From positions 1 to 36,181 of the IMG/VR virus record IMGVR_UViG_3300043466_002696: a DNA stretch of 36,181 bases; one strand, 5' to 3'. Of this stretch, positions 21,122 to 32,180 are shown in pieces. This DNA is from a virus. Below the pieces are notes generated by a model that searched no databases, was not told the origin of the DNA, and saw nothing but the letters and a program-made list of their open reading frames with translations. The position numbers were made by a program, and so were the translations under genes. Positions within the stretch are counted from its first letter, which is position 1. Every line of letters begins with the position of its first letter.

Positions 21122-21847
21122 CTATTTCTTTGTTGTTTTTTTTGAGAAGTCATTATAACCTGGTGCGAATATAGAACCATCTCTTGCTTCACCTGGCTTC
21201 CATGTATTAGGACCAGGATTTAATTTTGTGGCATCATTACGAGTATCCAAACCAACATACACACTTTCATCTACAACACCTTTGGTTGAACTACCTGAGT
21301 TTCTGATTTTACCATCCTGTTTTGAATATAATAATCTAACCCACGCATGTCTACAGTTATACGAACCACGTAAAGCAAAAATTGAATATCTACCAAATTC
21401 AGGATTTGATAGTTGTTCGATATCTTCAATTCTGTATACTCTGTTTTTTGCTAACATCTCAGAACAAAATCTTCTTGTCTTCTCATCTCTTGGTCCGATA
21501 TACTTGTATCTAACTAAGATGTTGCCATGGTCTAATACTGATTCTTCATTCGGAGATGAGAATGCTTCCATCTTAGACATCATTGTAGGGGTTATTTTTT
21601 CGACTTTAATTACGTCGTAACCCTCTTTTATCAAATGAGAATAAGGCTCTCCCAATTCGTCTAATTTTGGGTTATGAACACAGAAGTCTTCATCAGCTAT
21701 TTTATACATACTGATTGGTTCAACTTCTTCATTAAATGCCATCCATGATTCTTCATGTGCAGGTTTTGATACTAATGAGATGGCTTCAATTCCGCTCTCA
21801 TCGAACTCATCACTGATAAATAATTCTACAATTCTTGTTGGTCTCAT
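21122..21847 (-). CDS. Head morphogenesis protein (MuF/XkdF-related)
   Basis: A 241-aa protein. The start has a motif 'GIEAISLVSKPAHEESWMAF', which is common at the N-terminus of XkdF-type proteins. The C-terminal half carries GPRDEKTRRFCSEMLAKNR and a Cys-His segment SYNCRHAWVRLLY, the pattern of the MuF-type minor head domain (G.RD..TR.FC ... NCRH.W). It probably sits inside the prohead near the portal. It is followed by the protease gene two bases later. The fusion of an XkdF-like start with a MuF-like end is worth noting. Confidence 0.72.
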   Translation of the reverse strand: MRPTRIVELFISDEFDESGIEAISLVSKPAHEESWMAFNEEVEPISMYKIADEDFCVHNPKLDELGEPYSHLIKEGYDVIKVEKITPTMMSKMEAFSSPNEESVLDHGNILVRYKYIGPRDEKTRRFCSEMLAKNRVYRIEDIEQLSNPEFGRYSIFALRGSYNCRHAWVRLLYSKQDGKIRNSGSSTKGVVDESVYVGLDTRNDATKLNPGPNTWKPGEARDGSIFAPGYNDFSKKTTKK

Positions 21848-21885
21848 TGTCTATAAATATTAAAAAAATCAAATTATTCCACTTC

Positions 21886-24543
21886 TTATATTAAAGAACG
21901 TGATTTAATTACTCTGTCAAATTGTTGTTGGTTGGTAATATCCGCAGATGTTACATAAGTTCTAATTGGTTGATTCGCAATGCCTTCCTGTATAGCCTCT
22001 GCAATTCTCGTTGAGTTGTCCATAGTTGGTGCATTTGCTTGTTGAACTGCAAGTCCTCCCGCTGCGAATGCCGGTGTGTTGATACCATACTCATTAATTG
22101 CCGCAAGTAAAGGTTGGAATAATCTTGTTGAACGAGCATTAACAACAAATTCCCCATTAGATAAAAATGCTGGTATTGAATCAGATGTTGGACCACCTGG
22201 TCCTGTAATCATACCACCCTGTGCTTTCTTTTGTGCATTTACATTTATTGTCCCCTTTGGAAGAGTTGTTGTCGCAACATTTTCTGCTTCAGGAATTTGA
22301 ACCGCTACAATTTTCTTAACCGTTGCGATACCTGAGGCAACTGCTGCAGCCGCTGCGATAGCACCAAGTGCAGGACCGATAACAGGAATTCCTGATAATG
22401 CTTTGTATGCTGCAACTGCTGATTGGTATGTATCCACTGTTGCCTTTGCAATACCAAATGCCTTACCCGCCTTTGTATCTTCTCCAACAATCTTGGATAG
22501 GTTACCTAACGCATCACCAATCAAACCAGCCTTCTCTAATTGAGACTCACTTTCAAGTTGATTTAATTTTATTCTTGCATCCCCTAATTCAGCATTCCTT
22601 TGGTTGTATTGTTCTTGGGTAATTGTCCCCGCTTTTAACGAAGCATCGAGGTCTGCTTGATATTGAGCTTGAGCTGCTCTTTGTTCATCATAAAACTCTT
22701 TTGTAAAACGAGCAAAGAGACCATATTTGTTCTCACTCATTCTGATTTCAGCCTGATAACCTGAATCTAAATCTTGTAGTAACTGGTCTCTATAACCTTT
22801 AATTAAATTAAATTGTTCGAGTTCATTAAGTTCTGTATTACTTCTAATCTCACCTTCTAATCTCTTAACAATTGCAAACTTCTGTTCTAATGTTAATGTC
22901 TCATCCTGTAATTCTAATTCAAGAGCATCAATTCTATTCTTCCTTCTATCCTGTTCGTCTTTATCTAATTCTTCCTTTAAAAGATTTGCATATTTGAGTC
23001 TGATTGCAAGTCTTCTTGCCTCAGCATTTTCAACACCATCAAGTTCTTCTAACTCGATATTCATCCTCTTATCAAGGAATTCTCTGAGTTGTGCTTCTCT
23101 TGTATCTAATCCATCTTGACCTCTTTGTTTTTCTAATTCAATTAAAGCATCTAATTCTGCTGCTCTGTCATCTTTTTCTTCCTTACCATATTTGTCTCTG
23201 ATGTCAGCAAGTTCTTTGAGTCTTGCATTTTCTAACTCAGTTGTATCTTGTTTGTATTTTACAGCAAGAGATTGAAGTGCACTATATTTTTCATTGACAG
23301 CATATTCTTCTTTTTCTCTTGCTGATAGTTGAGACAAGAAAGCCTCTTTTAAACCTTTATCAAGTTCATCTTGTTCTTGTTCTCTAATTTGTTTGTTTTT
23401 ATTTGCAATCTCTTTTGCATCAGAAATTGCTTTGTCACCTCTCTTTCTTCTTTCGTCTGCTTTTCTTTTCTCATCATCAGCTTCGAACTGTCTTTGTTCT
23501 GCTAATAAATCACCTAACTTTTTACCATTCTCTATCTGTAAAGCATCTAATTCTGCAGATTTCTTAACTCTTTCCTCATCACTTATTTTTACATTCTTTT
23601 GTAAATCTAAAGCCTGTTGTGTAATTTGTTGACTTGCTTTTTTATTCGCATCAACTCTTTTCTGAAGACCCTTCCTCTCAATTTCAACAATTTGGTCTGT
23701 TGTTGCACCAATTGTCTCAGCTCTTGTTTTTAGTAATTTTGTTTCATCACCAATTGCTTGTTGAGTAGCATCAATACTTCTCTTCAACATATCAAATGAC
23801 TCAGCAAGTTTTTGGTTAGCATTATCTGCTGCAAAAAGTGAACCAACAAGTGTAGAAATTCTTTCTATTAAAAATCCAACTAAAGCAATTACTGCACCAA
23901 TACCAAGTGCCGCAAGGGCTGCTCTAAACAAACCTGCTGCGATTGTTCCTGCTCTTTGTGCGTTTGTTAATGCTTTGGTTGCAGTGGTATTCGAATCAAC
24001 ACCGGCTTTTGATTTTTCTAAACCTTCAGCTACACGAGCGTTTGCAGACTCCAAACCAACTTGTTGTTTTACATTATCAGCAAACTCACTTGTTTGTTCT
24101 TGAGTTGCCTTTGTTAACTCCTGACCAGACTTTGTTGCAGCATCCTGTGATGCTTTAATCCCACCTAAGTTGAATACAATTTCCTTAATGTCATTACCAA
24201 ATCCTTTGAATTGATTCTGAATGTCTTTAAGACTGAATCCTGAGAATGTTTTCAATAATGATACTGCACCATCAATCTTGGATGCAATGTCACCTATTGG
24301 TCCTGGAATGAGTTGTAGCGTTCCGAATAATTCACGAGATTTAACGTTAACTCTTTCAAAATTATCTTTTGTTTCATTGAGTTTATTTGTTAATATCTCA
24401 AACTCTTTTGTTCCCTCCTGTGTCTTCTGTATTTCCTTTTTGAGTATACGAATCTGTTCGACAAGAGTTAGGGTCTTATCGGTCGCAAACTGGACGTCTT
24501 TTGCGTCCAAGTCAAATATGAGTTCAATCTTTTTGGTTGCCAT
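21886..24543 (-). CDS. Tail tape measure protein
   Basis: An 885-aa protein dominated by coiled coil, with long charged helices (for example ~residues 240-680) rich in Glu, Lys, Gln and Arg. There is a hydrophobic helical segment near 205-235 (AALGIGAVIALVGFLIERIS) and another Ala/Gly/Ile-rich one near 735-770 (GIPVIGPALGAIAAAAAVAS). The C-terminus contains GGMITGPGGPTSDSIPAFLS, a common tape-measure end motif. Its length sets the tail length; by the usual ~0.15 nm per residue this would suggest a tail of roughly 130 nm, which is a rule of thumb. A 57-aa gene overlaps its start by 20 bp. Confidence 0.9.
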   Translation of the reverse strand: MATKKIELIFDLDAKDVQFATDKTLTLVEQIRILKKEIQKTQEGTKEFEILTNKLNETKDNFERVNVKSRELFGTLQLIPGPIGDIASKIDGAVSLLKTFSGFSLKDIQNQFKGFGNDIKEIVFNLGGIKASQDAATKSGQELTKATQEQTSEFADNVKQQVGLESANARVAEGLEKSKAGVDSNTTATKALTNAQRAGTIAAGLFRAALAALGIGAVIALVGFLIERISTLVGSLFAADNANQKLAESFDMLKRSIDATQQAIGDETKLLKTRAETIGATTDQIVEIERKGLQKRVDANKKASQQITQQALDLQKNVKISDEERVKKSAELDALQIENGKKLGDLLAEQRQFEADDEKRKADERRKRGDKAISDAKEIANKNKQIREQEQDELDKGLKEAFLSQLSAREKEEYAVNEKYSALQSLAVKYKQDTTELENARLKELADIRDKYGKEEKDDRAAELDALIELEKQRGQDGLDTREAQLREFLDKRMNIELEELDGVENAEARRLAIRLKYANLLKEELDKDEQDRRKNRIDALELELQDETLTLEQKFAIVKRLEGEIRSNTELNELEQFNLIKGYRDQLLQDLDSGYQAEIRMSENKYGLFARFTKEFYDEQRAAQAQYQADLDASLKAGTITQEQYNQRNAELGDARIKLNQLESESQLEKAGLIGDALGNLSKIVGEDTKAGKAFGIAKATVDTYQSAVAAYKALSGIPVIGPALGAIAAAAAVASGIATVKKIVAVQIPEAENVATTTLPKGTINVNAQKKAQGGMITGPGGPTSDSIPAFLSNGEFVVNARSTRLFQPLLAAINEYGINTPAFAAGGLAVQQANAPTMDNSTRIAEAIQEGIANQPIRTYVTSADITNQQQFDRVIKSRSLI

Positions 24544-24697
24544 CTATAACTAAATTTAGGAAGCCGACTATCTTCAAATTATCAACGAGTGTTGCTAACT
24601 CAGGAGATAGTTCTTCCATGTATTGATTTATTCTTTTTGGTTCTATGAACCCTGGCTCGATTTGTTCGCCTTCATTAGAAAATATATATAATTCCAT
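24524..24697 (-). CDS. Small protein before the tape measure gene, 57 aa
   Basis: The frame runs ATG at 24695-24697 to TGA at 24524-24526. It encodes MELYIFSNEGEQIEPGFIEP... ending VIDGNQKD, with a helical middle (INQYMEELSPELATLVDNLK). It overlaps the tape-measure start by 20 bp. The position just before the tape measure is where tail-assembly chaperones normally lie, but at 57 aa it is much shorter than usual and I see no frameshift site within it. The good codon content and tight packing support a real gene. Confidence 0.68.
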   Translation of the reverse strand: MELYIFSNEGEQIEPGFIEPKRINQYMEELSPELATLVDNLKIVGFLNLVIDGNQKD

Positions 24698-24728
24698 AAG
24701 TAAATTTTTTTAACACATTTGTTTAAGG

Positions 24729-26798
24729 TCAATAACCACAACATTTGGTCAATGGATTTGACCATATTGTTCCTGTTACGAAAGGAACTGTTGGATTTAG
24801 AGTCGCAGTGCTATCAACGTAGAATCCATTCTTACCAGGGAATGAACTCGAACAATATGGGTAACCAACAGTCAATGGAGTAAGACTATTGACAGTTTGT
24901 TGTTCAGAAGTAAATTCGGTGCAACTTTTAGGGAAAGCTTGATAATTTGTTGGAGTTACTACATAGGTATAATATACAAATGTAGGAGTTACACTTGGAG
25001 TTGGAGTTGGAGTTACAGGTGTTCTTGTTATAGTTGGAGTTGGTGTTGCACTTAACCCTGGTGTTGGTGAAATTGATGGAATACATCTGCCCAAAGCACA
25101 CTCATAATTCGAAACACAAATTGTTAAAATTGATATTTCTTGTGGTGTTAAACCAGAACCAATTGTTACTAATCCAATTCTTTTCGATGAATAAAACTCA
25201 GGTGTTCCATTATTATTATTTGCTGCTATGAACAATTCAAACGGAACTGTTCCATTCGTTGTCGTTGTGGCAGATTGTTCTAACACACCATCTTTATAAA
25301 GATACGATGATGTATTATTAACTCTACTCGAAACAAAGTATCCTGTTGTTGCAGTATTTGTTATCCCTTGTGTAGCATTACCAATTGAATTGATATTATA
25401 TTCACGATAATCTATCCCCCCAATTAAATTGTCTAAAGCTAATCTCCAATAAGTTCCAATACCGCCAGTTCCCCTCTGTGCTCCTAATTCAATTTGTCCA
25501 CCTCTACTATTTGTTTGTGAGTAGTATGATACGTGTGCGGATGTTGTTGGTAGTGTTGTTCCTGAGAGATATGTTCTGGCGTAACCATTAGCACCATTCG
25601 GTGTTGCACCAAGTGAGTTATGTGTCCACCCACCATTGAACGTAAGTCTATACGCCCCGTTTGTATCGATTGGATTTAAAGCATTGAATTTATTAGATGA
25701 TGCGGTTCCACCTATGAAAGGATAGATTGCTGTCATCTTACTTAAAATTCCACTTGTTTCTAAACAACAGAAAAATTCCCTTGTTGCTGCAGATATTGAT
25801 GGTGTTATTCCTGTTCCTCCTGCACTAACAACAGCTGACAAATAGTTGTTGGCAATTACACTCGAGTTAATACAAGGTGTTGGTGTTGGAGTTCTTGTTG
25901 GAGTTTGAGTAGGAGTTAATGTAAGTGTTGCAGTTTGAGTATTAGTCGGTGTTGATGTTATTGTTGGTGTTGGTGTTGGATTCCTTGTTGGTGTTACAGA
26001 AGGAGTTTGGGTTGGAGTATCAGTTATTGTTGGAGTCGGAGTTTGGGTCGGAGTCCTTGTAAGCGTTGGTGTTTGTGTTGCAGTTTGAGTATTAGTCGGT
26101 GTTAATGTTATTGTTGGTGTTGGTGTCTGAGTATTTGTTGGAGTTAAACTTATTGTAGGAGTTATTGTTGATGTAACAGTTGGAGTTTGTGTAGGAGTAT
26201 CAGTTATTGTCGGAGTAGGAGTTTGAGTTGGAGTCCTTGTTGGAGTTGGGGTGTTTGTTGGTGTTGGAGTTAAGAAACATTGTGTTGTTGGTGGTGTATA
26301 AACATACCAGTCAGGATAAGTTGTTGAAACACAACCAGTATCTGTATATCTAAAATCAATCTTTGGATAAATGAACTCTGTGAAATATTGATTTGGTTTA
26401 ATTGATACCGTTGCAAAATCAGTTCCATTTGTTAATGTGAAACTAAGTTGTGGATGGTCATTTGTGAATTGACTGCCAGTATATGCTGAGAAAGTCCAAA
26501 CACCATAAGTATCAAAATAATCAAGTCCATCATTTGGACATTGAAATATCGCATTGTGATAACTGAATCCTGATATGTAACAGAAGTCAATTGGTGTTGG
26601 AGTAGGTGTGGGTGTAACACCTGTGCAATCTCCACTTATAACCAAACCATTTAAGTTAATTAATGGTTTCGAGTTGTCCATACAAACCTCTTGTCCCAAT
26701 GTGAGAGTATAATAGGCAACACTTCCTGTGCAGGTTGTTCCTGATATAAATTTTGAACCTCCTATTGGGTCATTATGAACGTAGTTTGTGCAACTCAT
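24729..26798 (-). CDS. Modular tail protein: Cys modules, Thr-Pro linkers and LamG-like domain, 689 aa
   Basis: Residues 1-60 form a Cys module ([37 protein letters not shown]). A short Pro-Thr run leads to a second beta domain (~70-175). Residues ~176-310 are a T-P-T-x linker. Residues ~311-575 form a LamG-like domain (AAIYPFIGG-type start, [37 protein letters not shown]). A further Pro-Thr stretch (~580-604) precedes a C-terminal Cys-containing domain. The gene lies between the large baseplate-like protein gene and the tape measure. It is probably an externally displayed tail component binding glycans. The domain order differs from the other LamG-linker proteins in the window. Confidence 0.78.
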   Translation of the reverse strand: MSCTNYVHNDPIGGSKFISGTTCTGSVAYYTLTLGQEVCMDNSKPLINLNGLVISGDCTGVTPTPTPTPIDFCYISGFSYHNAIFQCPNDGLDYFDTYGVWTFSAYTGSQFTNDHPQLSFTLTNGTDFATVSIKPNQYFTEFIYPKIDFRYTDTGCVSTTYPDWYVYTPPTTQCFLTPTPTNTPTPTRTPTQTPTPTITDTPTQTPTVTSTITPTISLTPTNTQTPTPTITLTPTNTQTATQTPTLTRTPTQTPTPTITDTPTQTPSVTPTRNPTPTPTITSTPTNTQTATLTLTPTQTPTRTPTPTPCINSSVIANNYLSAVVSAGGTGITPSISAATREFFCCLETSGILSKMTAIYPFIGGTASSNKFNALNPIDTNGAYRLTFNGGWTHNSLGATPNGANGYARTYLSGTTLPTTSAHVSYYSQTNSRGGQIELGAQRGTGGIGTYWRLALDNLIGGIDYREYNINSIGNATQGITNTATTGYFVSSRVNNTSSYLYKDGVLEQSATTTTNGTVPFELFIAANNNNGTPEFYSSKRIGLVTIGSGLTPQEISILTICVSNYECALGRCIPSISPTPGLSATPTPTITRTPVTPTPTPSVTPTFVYYTYVVTPTNYQAFPKSCTEFTSEQQTVNSLTPLTVGYPYCSSSFPGKNGFYVDSTATLNPTVPFVTGTIWSNPLTKCCGY
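25870..26275 (-). repeat. Thr-Pro repeat tract in the 689-aa gene
   Basis: T-P-T-x codon repeats with near-duplicate blocks ([19 protein letters not shown] occurs twice). Part of the shared linker family. Confidence 0.9.
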
Positions 26799-26814
26799 TT
26801 ATTATAAATATTTT

Positions 26815-29800
26815 TTAACAAGGTGATGTCGCACAATCTTCATTAGTTGAACAAGGTGTTCCACATGGGTTTATGTTAATGTTAGGGTCAGCAAGTGGTA
26901 AGTCCTCAGAACAGATACTAACACTTGAGAATGCTGCTAAACTATCTGATACAGGAGTTGATGAACCACATTGTGTATATGAATAATCCCCACCTGTTCC
27001 TGTTGAGTTAGTCAATGTATAACATAGACATCCTCCGACTGTTGTTGATGGTGTAATAGTAGGAGTTGGTGTTTTTGTAGGTGTTGGTGTAACTGATGTA
27101 GATGTTGGTGTTGGAGTTAATGCTTCAGTCTGACTTGGTGTCGGAGTTACAGTATTAGTTGGTGTTGGTGTCGGAGTAACTGGTGTTGCTGTTACAGTTG
27201 GGGTAACTGTTGGAGTTACACTTTGTGATGATGTTGGAGTTGGTGTCACACAAGTTGTAGAACATATTCCTTCTTCAACAACAGGACCAGGTCCAAACAT
27301 TGTTCCTCTTCTAACCCCACCTGATGGAGAACAAGCAATAGTAAATGCGTCACCAGGATTTACGAAAGAATCCTGAGTTATTCCATCACAATCTCTCCAT
27401 ACAACTAAACCATAATCAGTTGCTGGTCCGAATGAATATGAATAACATTCAATACAAGGGGTTGTTGTTGGAGTTGGAGTTGGAGTTACAGCTGTTGATG
27501 TAATTGTCGGAGTTGGAGTTGGGGTTCTTGTCGGTGTAGATGTTGGAACAAAATTACAATCTGTGCAACCTGTGAATGAAGCTATCTCAGTCCATGAAAC
27601 TAATTGAAGGAATGTTGGAGTAACACCTGTCACACAAACATTCTGAGTTGTTCCTGAATTGAATATCTTATAAACAAGACCTGTATTTTCAAGGTTTGCA
27701 CTTGTTGACCTGAAATTATATTGTGTTGATGTATTACATTCAACACCAATATAGTTAAAGTATCTTATATCCACTGGTTCTTCTTGAACAAGATTCAAAT
27801 CTGTTCTACCAGTGCAACCACAATCAGGATAAGCGTTGACCAATTCTATGTTGGTATATCCTGAACTTAAATAATAATGTTCGTAAGTATAAGTGTCATC
27901 AAATGCACTTATGATAACATTATAACAACCTAAGTAATTTAAGTTGTCATTATATAGTCTAACGTATCTGTCTGCATAAGAATATAGATGATACATTAAG
28001 TCTGAATTGGAATGTAATTCAGGACCACCCGCACAAGGTATTAAGTCATAGTATAATACTCTATGACCTTCATATTCTTTCGTAAGTTTAACAAGTTCAA
28101 TATCACAAACACCAGGTTCAAGAGCATTGAAGTTTGTGATTTGATTGATTCTAAAATAGGTATTGTTGATTAAGATTCTCTCATTCCATCTAAGACCTTG
28201 TATGTCTTGTGGATAAAGATAAATCTTGGCTTTGTATATCTTATTTTCTTCACTTATTAAATCATCCACATAAGGCTTATAATAAATGTCATACAAGTCT
28301 GGTGCAACAAATGAGTATTCTGATGGTGTAATATTTGTTTTATCTTCCCCTCTGAAATTACAATAGTGTGAGAAGTTATTATAGTTAAATGGATAAGTTG
28401 TGAATCGGTTCAAGTTCGTGAATATACTTGCTTGATATTGGTCCATAAACCAACTCTGATATACAGCTGGACTTATTGAACTACCACATTGTGTTCCTGA
28501 ATTAGTTACTGTGAATGCCGCTAAATCTGCATAAGGAACACCACCAGTTACTGAGGTATTATCAATACAACCAGGAATTACTTTCGACCCTGTTGTTGAA
28601 TAGAATTGATATGTTGAATTTCCAAAACAATCATTCCATTTTACCCAACCGGTATCAGTTACGTTGATAGTTACACCTGATGTGCAAGTTGGGTCACCAG
28701 AAACTACTTGTGGACCACCAACAAATCCCCAATTGTCTGTTGGTAATGTTGGTCCTCTGAATATCAATTTTGGTAATACCTTAAATGGAACGAATGTTTG
28801 TTGTGGTTGTCCCGCAACATCAACTGATTTTAACTTTGACATCGATGACACTGTAATTAGTGGCACCCATGAGTTATTAATTGTTATATCAATTGGAGAT
28901 GAGAACATATAATCAAACTTGGTCTCAGCATCTTTATACTCTTGATTAAGTTTAAATTTATCTGTTCCAAATGTTCTGTTTGTTTGTCCTTTGAAATCTT
29001 GGTTGGCGTAGTCTTGGTCTAACTTAAAATCATAAAAGAGTGTTCCATTAATTAACGAGTTAGTAGGATATAAAGATTGAGGTTGATTGTAGTCTATCTT
29101 TGTTGTCCAATCTAATACACCTCCCTTACCAACATAATCTATAATCGGTTCAACGATTAGCGTCTTCGGTTTATCAGGATTCGGAACTACTATCAGATTG
29201 AAATATTTGTTAATCGATGTTATGAAATCAATTTGTGTATAATCATTCGAAGGGAATTCCTCTGCATAGTTAATGGTAGTTCCTGTTGGTAAGAATCTCG
29301 GACTTGAAACCATTTCCGCTGTGAATCCTGATACTGTTGCAAATTGACCTCTCAAGAAAAAACTCACAGTAGATGCACCAGTGAAGTTAAAAGATTGAGT
29401 AAACTGAACCGTGTTAACCTCTCCATTGTCACACCACTGAGTTGAATAAAATGGTGTTTGTGCTATTCCATCATCTATTGCTAATTCAACAGTTGGAATA
29501 TTGAAAGATTGATATATACATGCACCAATTAGATTCATTGTGAATCTGTAAGTATATTCTCCCGCAAATTGTGCTGGAACGGTAAATGTTGTTGCACTCA
29601 ATGTATATCCAAGAGTATTACAACTCACACCTGAGTTTGGAACTGTATCAACTCTTGTTAAATAACTTGTTAAATCAAAATCTTGTGGACCATATTTGTA
29701 ACATCCAACGATTGAGTTCTTAGCATAAATTGTTTCATCTAAGAACTTGAGTGGCATGTAGTAATGTTTGAAATAGTCAGTATTGAAAAACTCTGATTCA

Positions 29801-30546
29801 ATTTCATAACCAGCATCTGAACAGATTGCTTCATACAATGATTTAATCTGTATTGTTGGCTTAAAATAATAATCACGCACTGGTGTTCCTGAGAAATCAA
29901 AATTACCTGAGGTTGGGAAATAAGTTATTTGGGTTGATGCAGATAATAATGGACTGAATTGTATAAACGGGGATATGTCTTCATTAACTGTATTTCCTGA
30001 AACATATTCATATCCAATGTTGTATAACCCCCACATCGTTTGACCATTCTCATAAGAATAGTTTGTTGCTCCTGTTAAAGGAAATAGTGTTGAGTCGTAT
30101 AAAGACTTTAATACAACCTCTTTCTGATAAGGATGTGTAAGACCAGATAAGTTAGTATCAACCAAGAACTTATCTCCAATGTTTGCCATCAAATCCCCAA
30201 CCTGATTATAGAAAGTTACTTGATAAATAATCTCACCACCATTTGCAATCGTTACACCATCAAGTCTAATATGTCCTTGAAACAACTCATAACCATCCCA
30301 TAATAGAGATGCAGGAAACTTATTATTTGGATTGAAGTCTGTGGGGATTGCATTTAAGTCATAGAAGAAATTGAATATCTCATTATTTCTTTTAGAACCT
30401 GGTAAAGAAAATCCTTTTGAGAATGCAGAGTTCTTCTTAGTTATATCTTGCAGTTCAGCGAAAGATAGAGATAAAAATACTGGTTCATTCTGATATAAAT
30501 CAAGATATACATTTCTATTTTCAACCGTTGTTCTTATTTGCAGCAT
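26815..30546 (-). CDS. Large tail/baseplate protein with C-terminal Cys modules, 1243 aa
   Basis: The largest gene product in the window. The N-terminus (VYLDLYQNEPVFLSLSFAEL, QDITKKNSAFSKGFSLPGSK) is a widely shared start of baseplate or tail-tip proteins in Bacteroidota phages. Residues up to ~1000 are beta-rich with many Tyr/Asn and a central hub-like region. From ~1000 onward, three T-P-T-x linkers (around 1000-1027, 1102-1167) separate two Cys modules (CIECYSYSFGPA... and CLCYTLTNSTG...), ending in CGTPCSTNEDCATSPC. Its first base shares position 30546 with the stop of the upstream gene. It probably forms the tail tip or hub carrying adhesive modules. Confidence 0.78.
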   Translation of the reverse strand: MLQIRTTVENRNVYLDLYQNEPVFLSLSFAELQDITKKNSAFSKGFSLPGSKRNNEIFNFFYDLNAIPTDFNPNNKFPASLLWDGYELFQGHIRLDGVTIANGGEIIYQVTFYNQVGDLMANIGDKFLVDTNLSGLTHPYQKEVVLKSLYDSTLFPLTGATNYSYENGQTMWGLYNIGYEYVSGNTVNEDISPFIQFSPLLSASTQITYFPTSGNFDFSGTPVRDYYFKPTIQIKSLYEAICSDAGYEIESEFFNTDYFKHYYMPLKFLDETIYAKNSIVGCYKYGPQDFDLTSYLTRVDTVPNSGVSCNTLGYTLSATTFTVPAQFAGEYTYRFTMNLIGACIYQSFNIPTVELAIDDGIAQTPFYSTQWCDNGEVNTVQFTQSFNFTGASTVSFFLRGQFATVSGFTAEMVSSPRFLPTGTTINYAEEFPSNDYTQIDFITSINKYFNLIVVPNPDKPKTLIVEPIIDYVGKGGVLDWTTKIDYNQPQSLYPTNSLINGTLFYDFKLDQDYANQDFKGQTNRTFGTDKFKLNQEYKDAETKFDYMFSSPIDITINNSWVPLITVSSMSKLKSVDVAGQPQQTFVPFKVLPKLIFRGPTLPTDNWGFVGGPQVVSGDPTCTSGVTINVTDTGWVKWNDCFGNSTYQFYSTTGSKVIPGCIDNTSVTGGVPYADLAAFTVTNSGTQCGSSISPAVYQSWFMDQYQASIFTNLNRFTTYPFNYNNFSHYCNFRGEDKTNITPSEYSFVAPDLYDIYYKPYVDDLISEENKIYKAKIYLYPQDIQGLRWNERILINNTYFRINQITNFNALEPGVCDIELVKLTKEYEGHRVLYYDLIPCAGGPELHSNSDLMYHLYSYADRYVRLYNDNLNYLGCYNVIISAFDDTYTYEHYYLSSGYTNIELVNAYPDCGCTGRTDLNLVQEEPVDIRYFNYIGVECNTSTQYNFRSTSANLENTGLVYKIFNSGTTQNVCVTGVTPTFLQLVSWTEIASFTGCTDCNFVPTSTPTRTPTPTPTITSTAVTPTPTPTTTPCIECYSYSFGPATDYGLVVWRDCDGITQDSFVNPGDAFTIACSPSGGVRRGTMFGPGPVVEEGICSTTCVTPTPTSSQSVTPTVTPTVTATPVTPTPTPTNTVTPTPSQTEALTPTPTSTSVTPTPTKTPTPTITPSTTVGGCLCYTLTNSTGTGGDYSYTQCGSSTPVSDSLAAFSSVSICSEDLPLADPNININPCGTPCSTNEDCATSPC
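27040..27240 (-). repeat. Thr-Pro repeat tract in the 1243-aa gene
   Basis: T-P-T-x codon repeats between two Cys modules. Confidence 0.85.
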
Positions 30547-32180
30547 TAGATTGGTAATTCATATTGTCTATAAGGTGTAAGTCTCATCTCCATTGTATAT
30601 TGGAAAATCCTTTGATACTTTTGCTCGAATACTTTCACCTCTTTATTTTCTATTAGAACTGGTATTAGATATGGGTAAATGAAATCTTGGTTTGATGATG
30701 GTAACCAGTTATCTTCTATCATGTAAACATAAGGGGACATTAACAATTCCTCAATAATAACCCCGTCATTTTGTAATACAAATCCTGAATCAACTGTCAT
30801 CAACTCATCAGCATATCCCCAAAATACTGTCTCAGCACTATCATAAGATTGTCTGTTCCAATATTGTGTGTTGAGAGATTTCTGTGTAGAATAAGTTTTC
30901 TTATTCATGTTATAAACCTTCTCTGATTTCTTTGTAAAAGTATATGTGTCCCAAATACCATTTCTGTTCATGAATAAGAACGATACTGGATTATTGAAAC
31001 ATTCTTCTCCAACCATTTTATATTGAACGATTTCAGATACACCATACACATCATAGTCATAACCTAACACATCATTTGTTAGATAGATTGCAACATCTGA
31101 ATCAGTTCTTACTGTTGGATTTGGTTTGAATATACCATAAGCCATTCTCTGTTGAAGATATGAATATGGTGCTACTGTTTGAAGGTTTGGTCTTGCTGAA
31201 TACCCAATCGAATTTGATTGTATGGTATCATAATTGTATTGACCATTACCTTGTGTTTTCTGTAGATACATTATTGATTTAACTGCATCTGTATTGTTGT
31301 AAAGAGGATTTCCACCATACATAAATCCAACAACGATTGGACATTTGTAGTAGTGTGTTCTCCATCTTGTTTGATAAATGTTTGAACCGAGAATTGTCAT
31401 CGGTATTGTTTCACTACCATACGTAGACATGAACTGACCAGTGTTTCCTGTGCTCATCTGATAGTCATAAATCTTTGTATTAAGATAGTTGTATTGACCT
31501 GTTAAGTTATTACCTGAGTAATAATATTGTTGGGACATTCTCTTATTGTCTTGAACACCAGGCCATATCATAACTCCATAAGGTTGAGTCTCTGCTGAGT
31601 ATGGGGATATTGTTCCACCTGTATAAGACGTATATGCTGAGAAGTTTGTTGGGATAATTGTTATTGTCGTGCCAGAGGTGTATTGCACCCCGAATAAGAG
31701 ACGATATTCATTTATCTGATATACGTTCTCAAAACCAGGATAACCTCCGTTAAACCCGTTAGAATACGAAATGGTGGTGGTTCTATCATTTACTACTGTT
31801 GCTTGGCTTGTTTGTTGATTAACCGATGTTGTATCTGAGTCAGCAACCCTAACCAAATAAGGATTCATTGTAAATGAACTGAAGTTAACTCCATTGACTT
31901 GACCCAAGTTTCTTGGGTTCTTATCAATCAAGTTTGTGATAACTGTTTCTATGTTGAATATACAGTTACCAAATTCGTTTGAAGGAACTAATAATCTTGC
32001 AACCTTACCATAATTCTGAGTTGAACCAGAATCATTTTGATAAGGATTTTTATACACATCGACAACCAATCTAAAATCAGTATATGCTGACCAATCATTC
32101 ACAACCACATTCCAAGTATGGTCTGCGTGTGCTGGTGTCATCGCTAATGGTGATTGTCTTATAAAAAGGTCTAAACTCAT
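30546..32180 (-). CDS. Tail protein, 544 aa
   Basis: No enzyme motif. It begins SLDLFIRQSPLAMTPAHADH, then WNVVVNDWSAYTDFRLVVDV, a start pattern shared by minor tail proteins of Bacteroidota phages. The body is beta-rich with many Tyr, Asn, Ser and Gly. It overlaps the 192-aa gene by 4 bp at its start and touches the 1243-aa gene at its stop, so these three are translationally linked. It probably builds the tail tip together with the 1243-aa protein. Confidence 0.7.
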   Translation of the reverse strand: MSLDLFIRQSPLAMTPAHADHTWNVVVNDWSAYTDFRLVVDVYKNPYQNDSGSTQNYGKVARLLVPSNEFGNCIFNIETVITNLIDKNPRNLGQVNGVNFSSFTMNPYLVRVADSDTTSVNQQTSQATVVNDRTTTISYSNGFNGGYPGFENVYQINEYRLLFGVQYTSGTTITIIPTNFSAYTSYTGGTISPYSAETQPYGVMIWPGVQDNKRMSQQYYYSGNNLTGQYNYLNTKIYDYQMSTGNTGQFMSTYGSETIPMTILGSNIYQTRWRTHYYKCPIVVGFMYGGNPLYNNTDAVKSIMYLQKTQGNGQYNYDTIQSNSIGYSARPNLQTVAPYSYLQQRMAYGIFKPNPTVRTDSDVAIYLTNDVLGYDYDVYGVSEIVQYKMVGEECFNNPVSFLFMNRNGIWDTYTFTKKSEKVYNMNKKTYSTQKSLNTQYWNRQSYDSAETVFWGYADELMTVDSGFVLQNDGVIIEELLMSPYVYMIEDNWLPSSNQDFIYPYLIPVLIENKEVKVFEQKYQRIFQYTMEMRLTPYRQYELPI

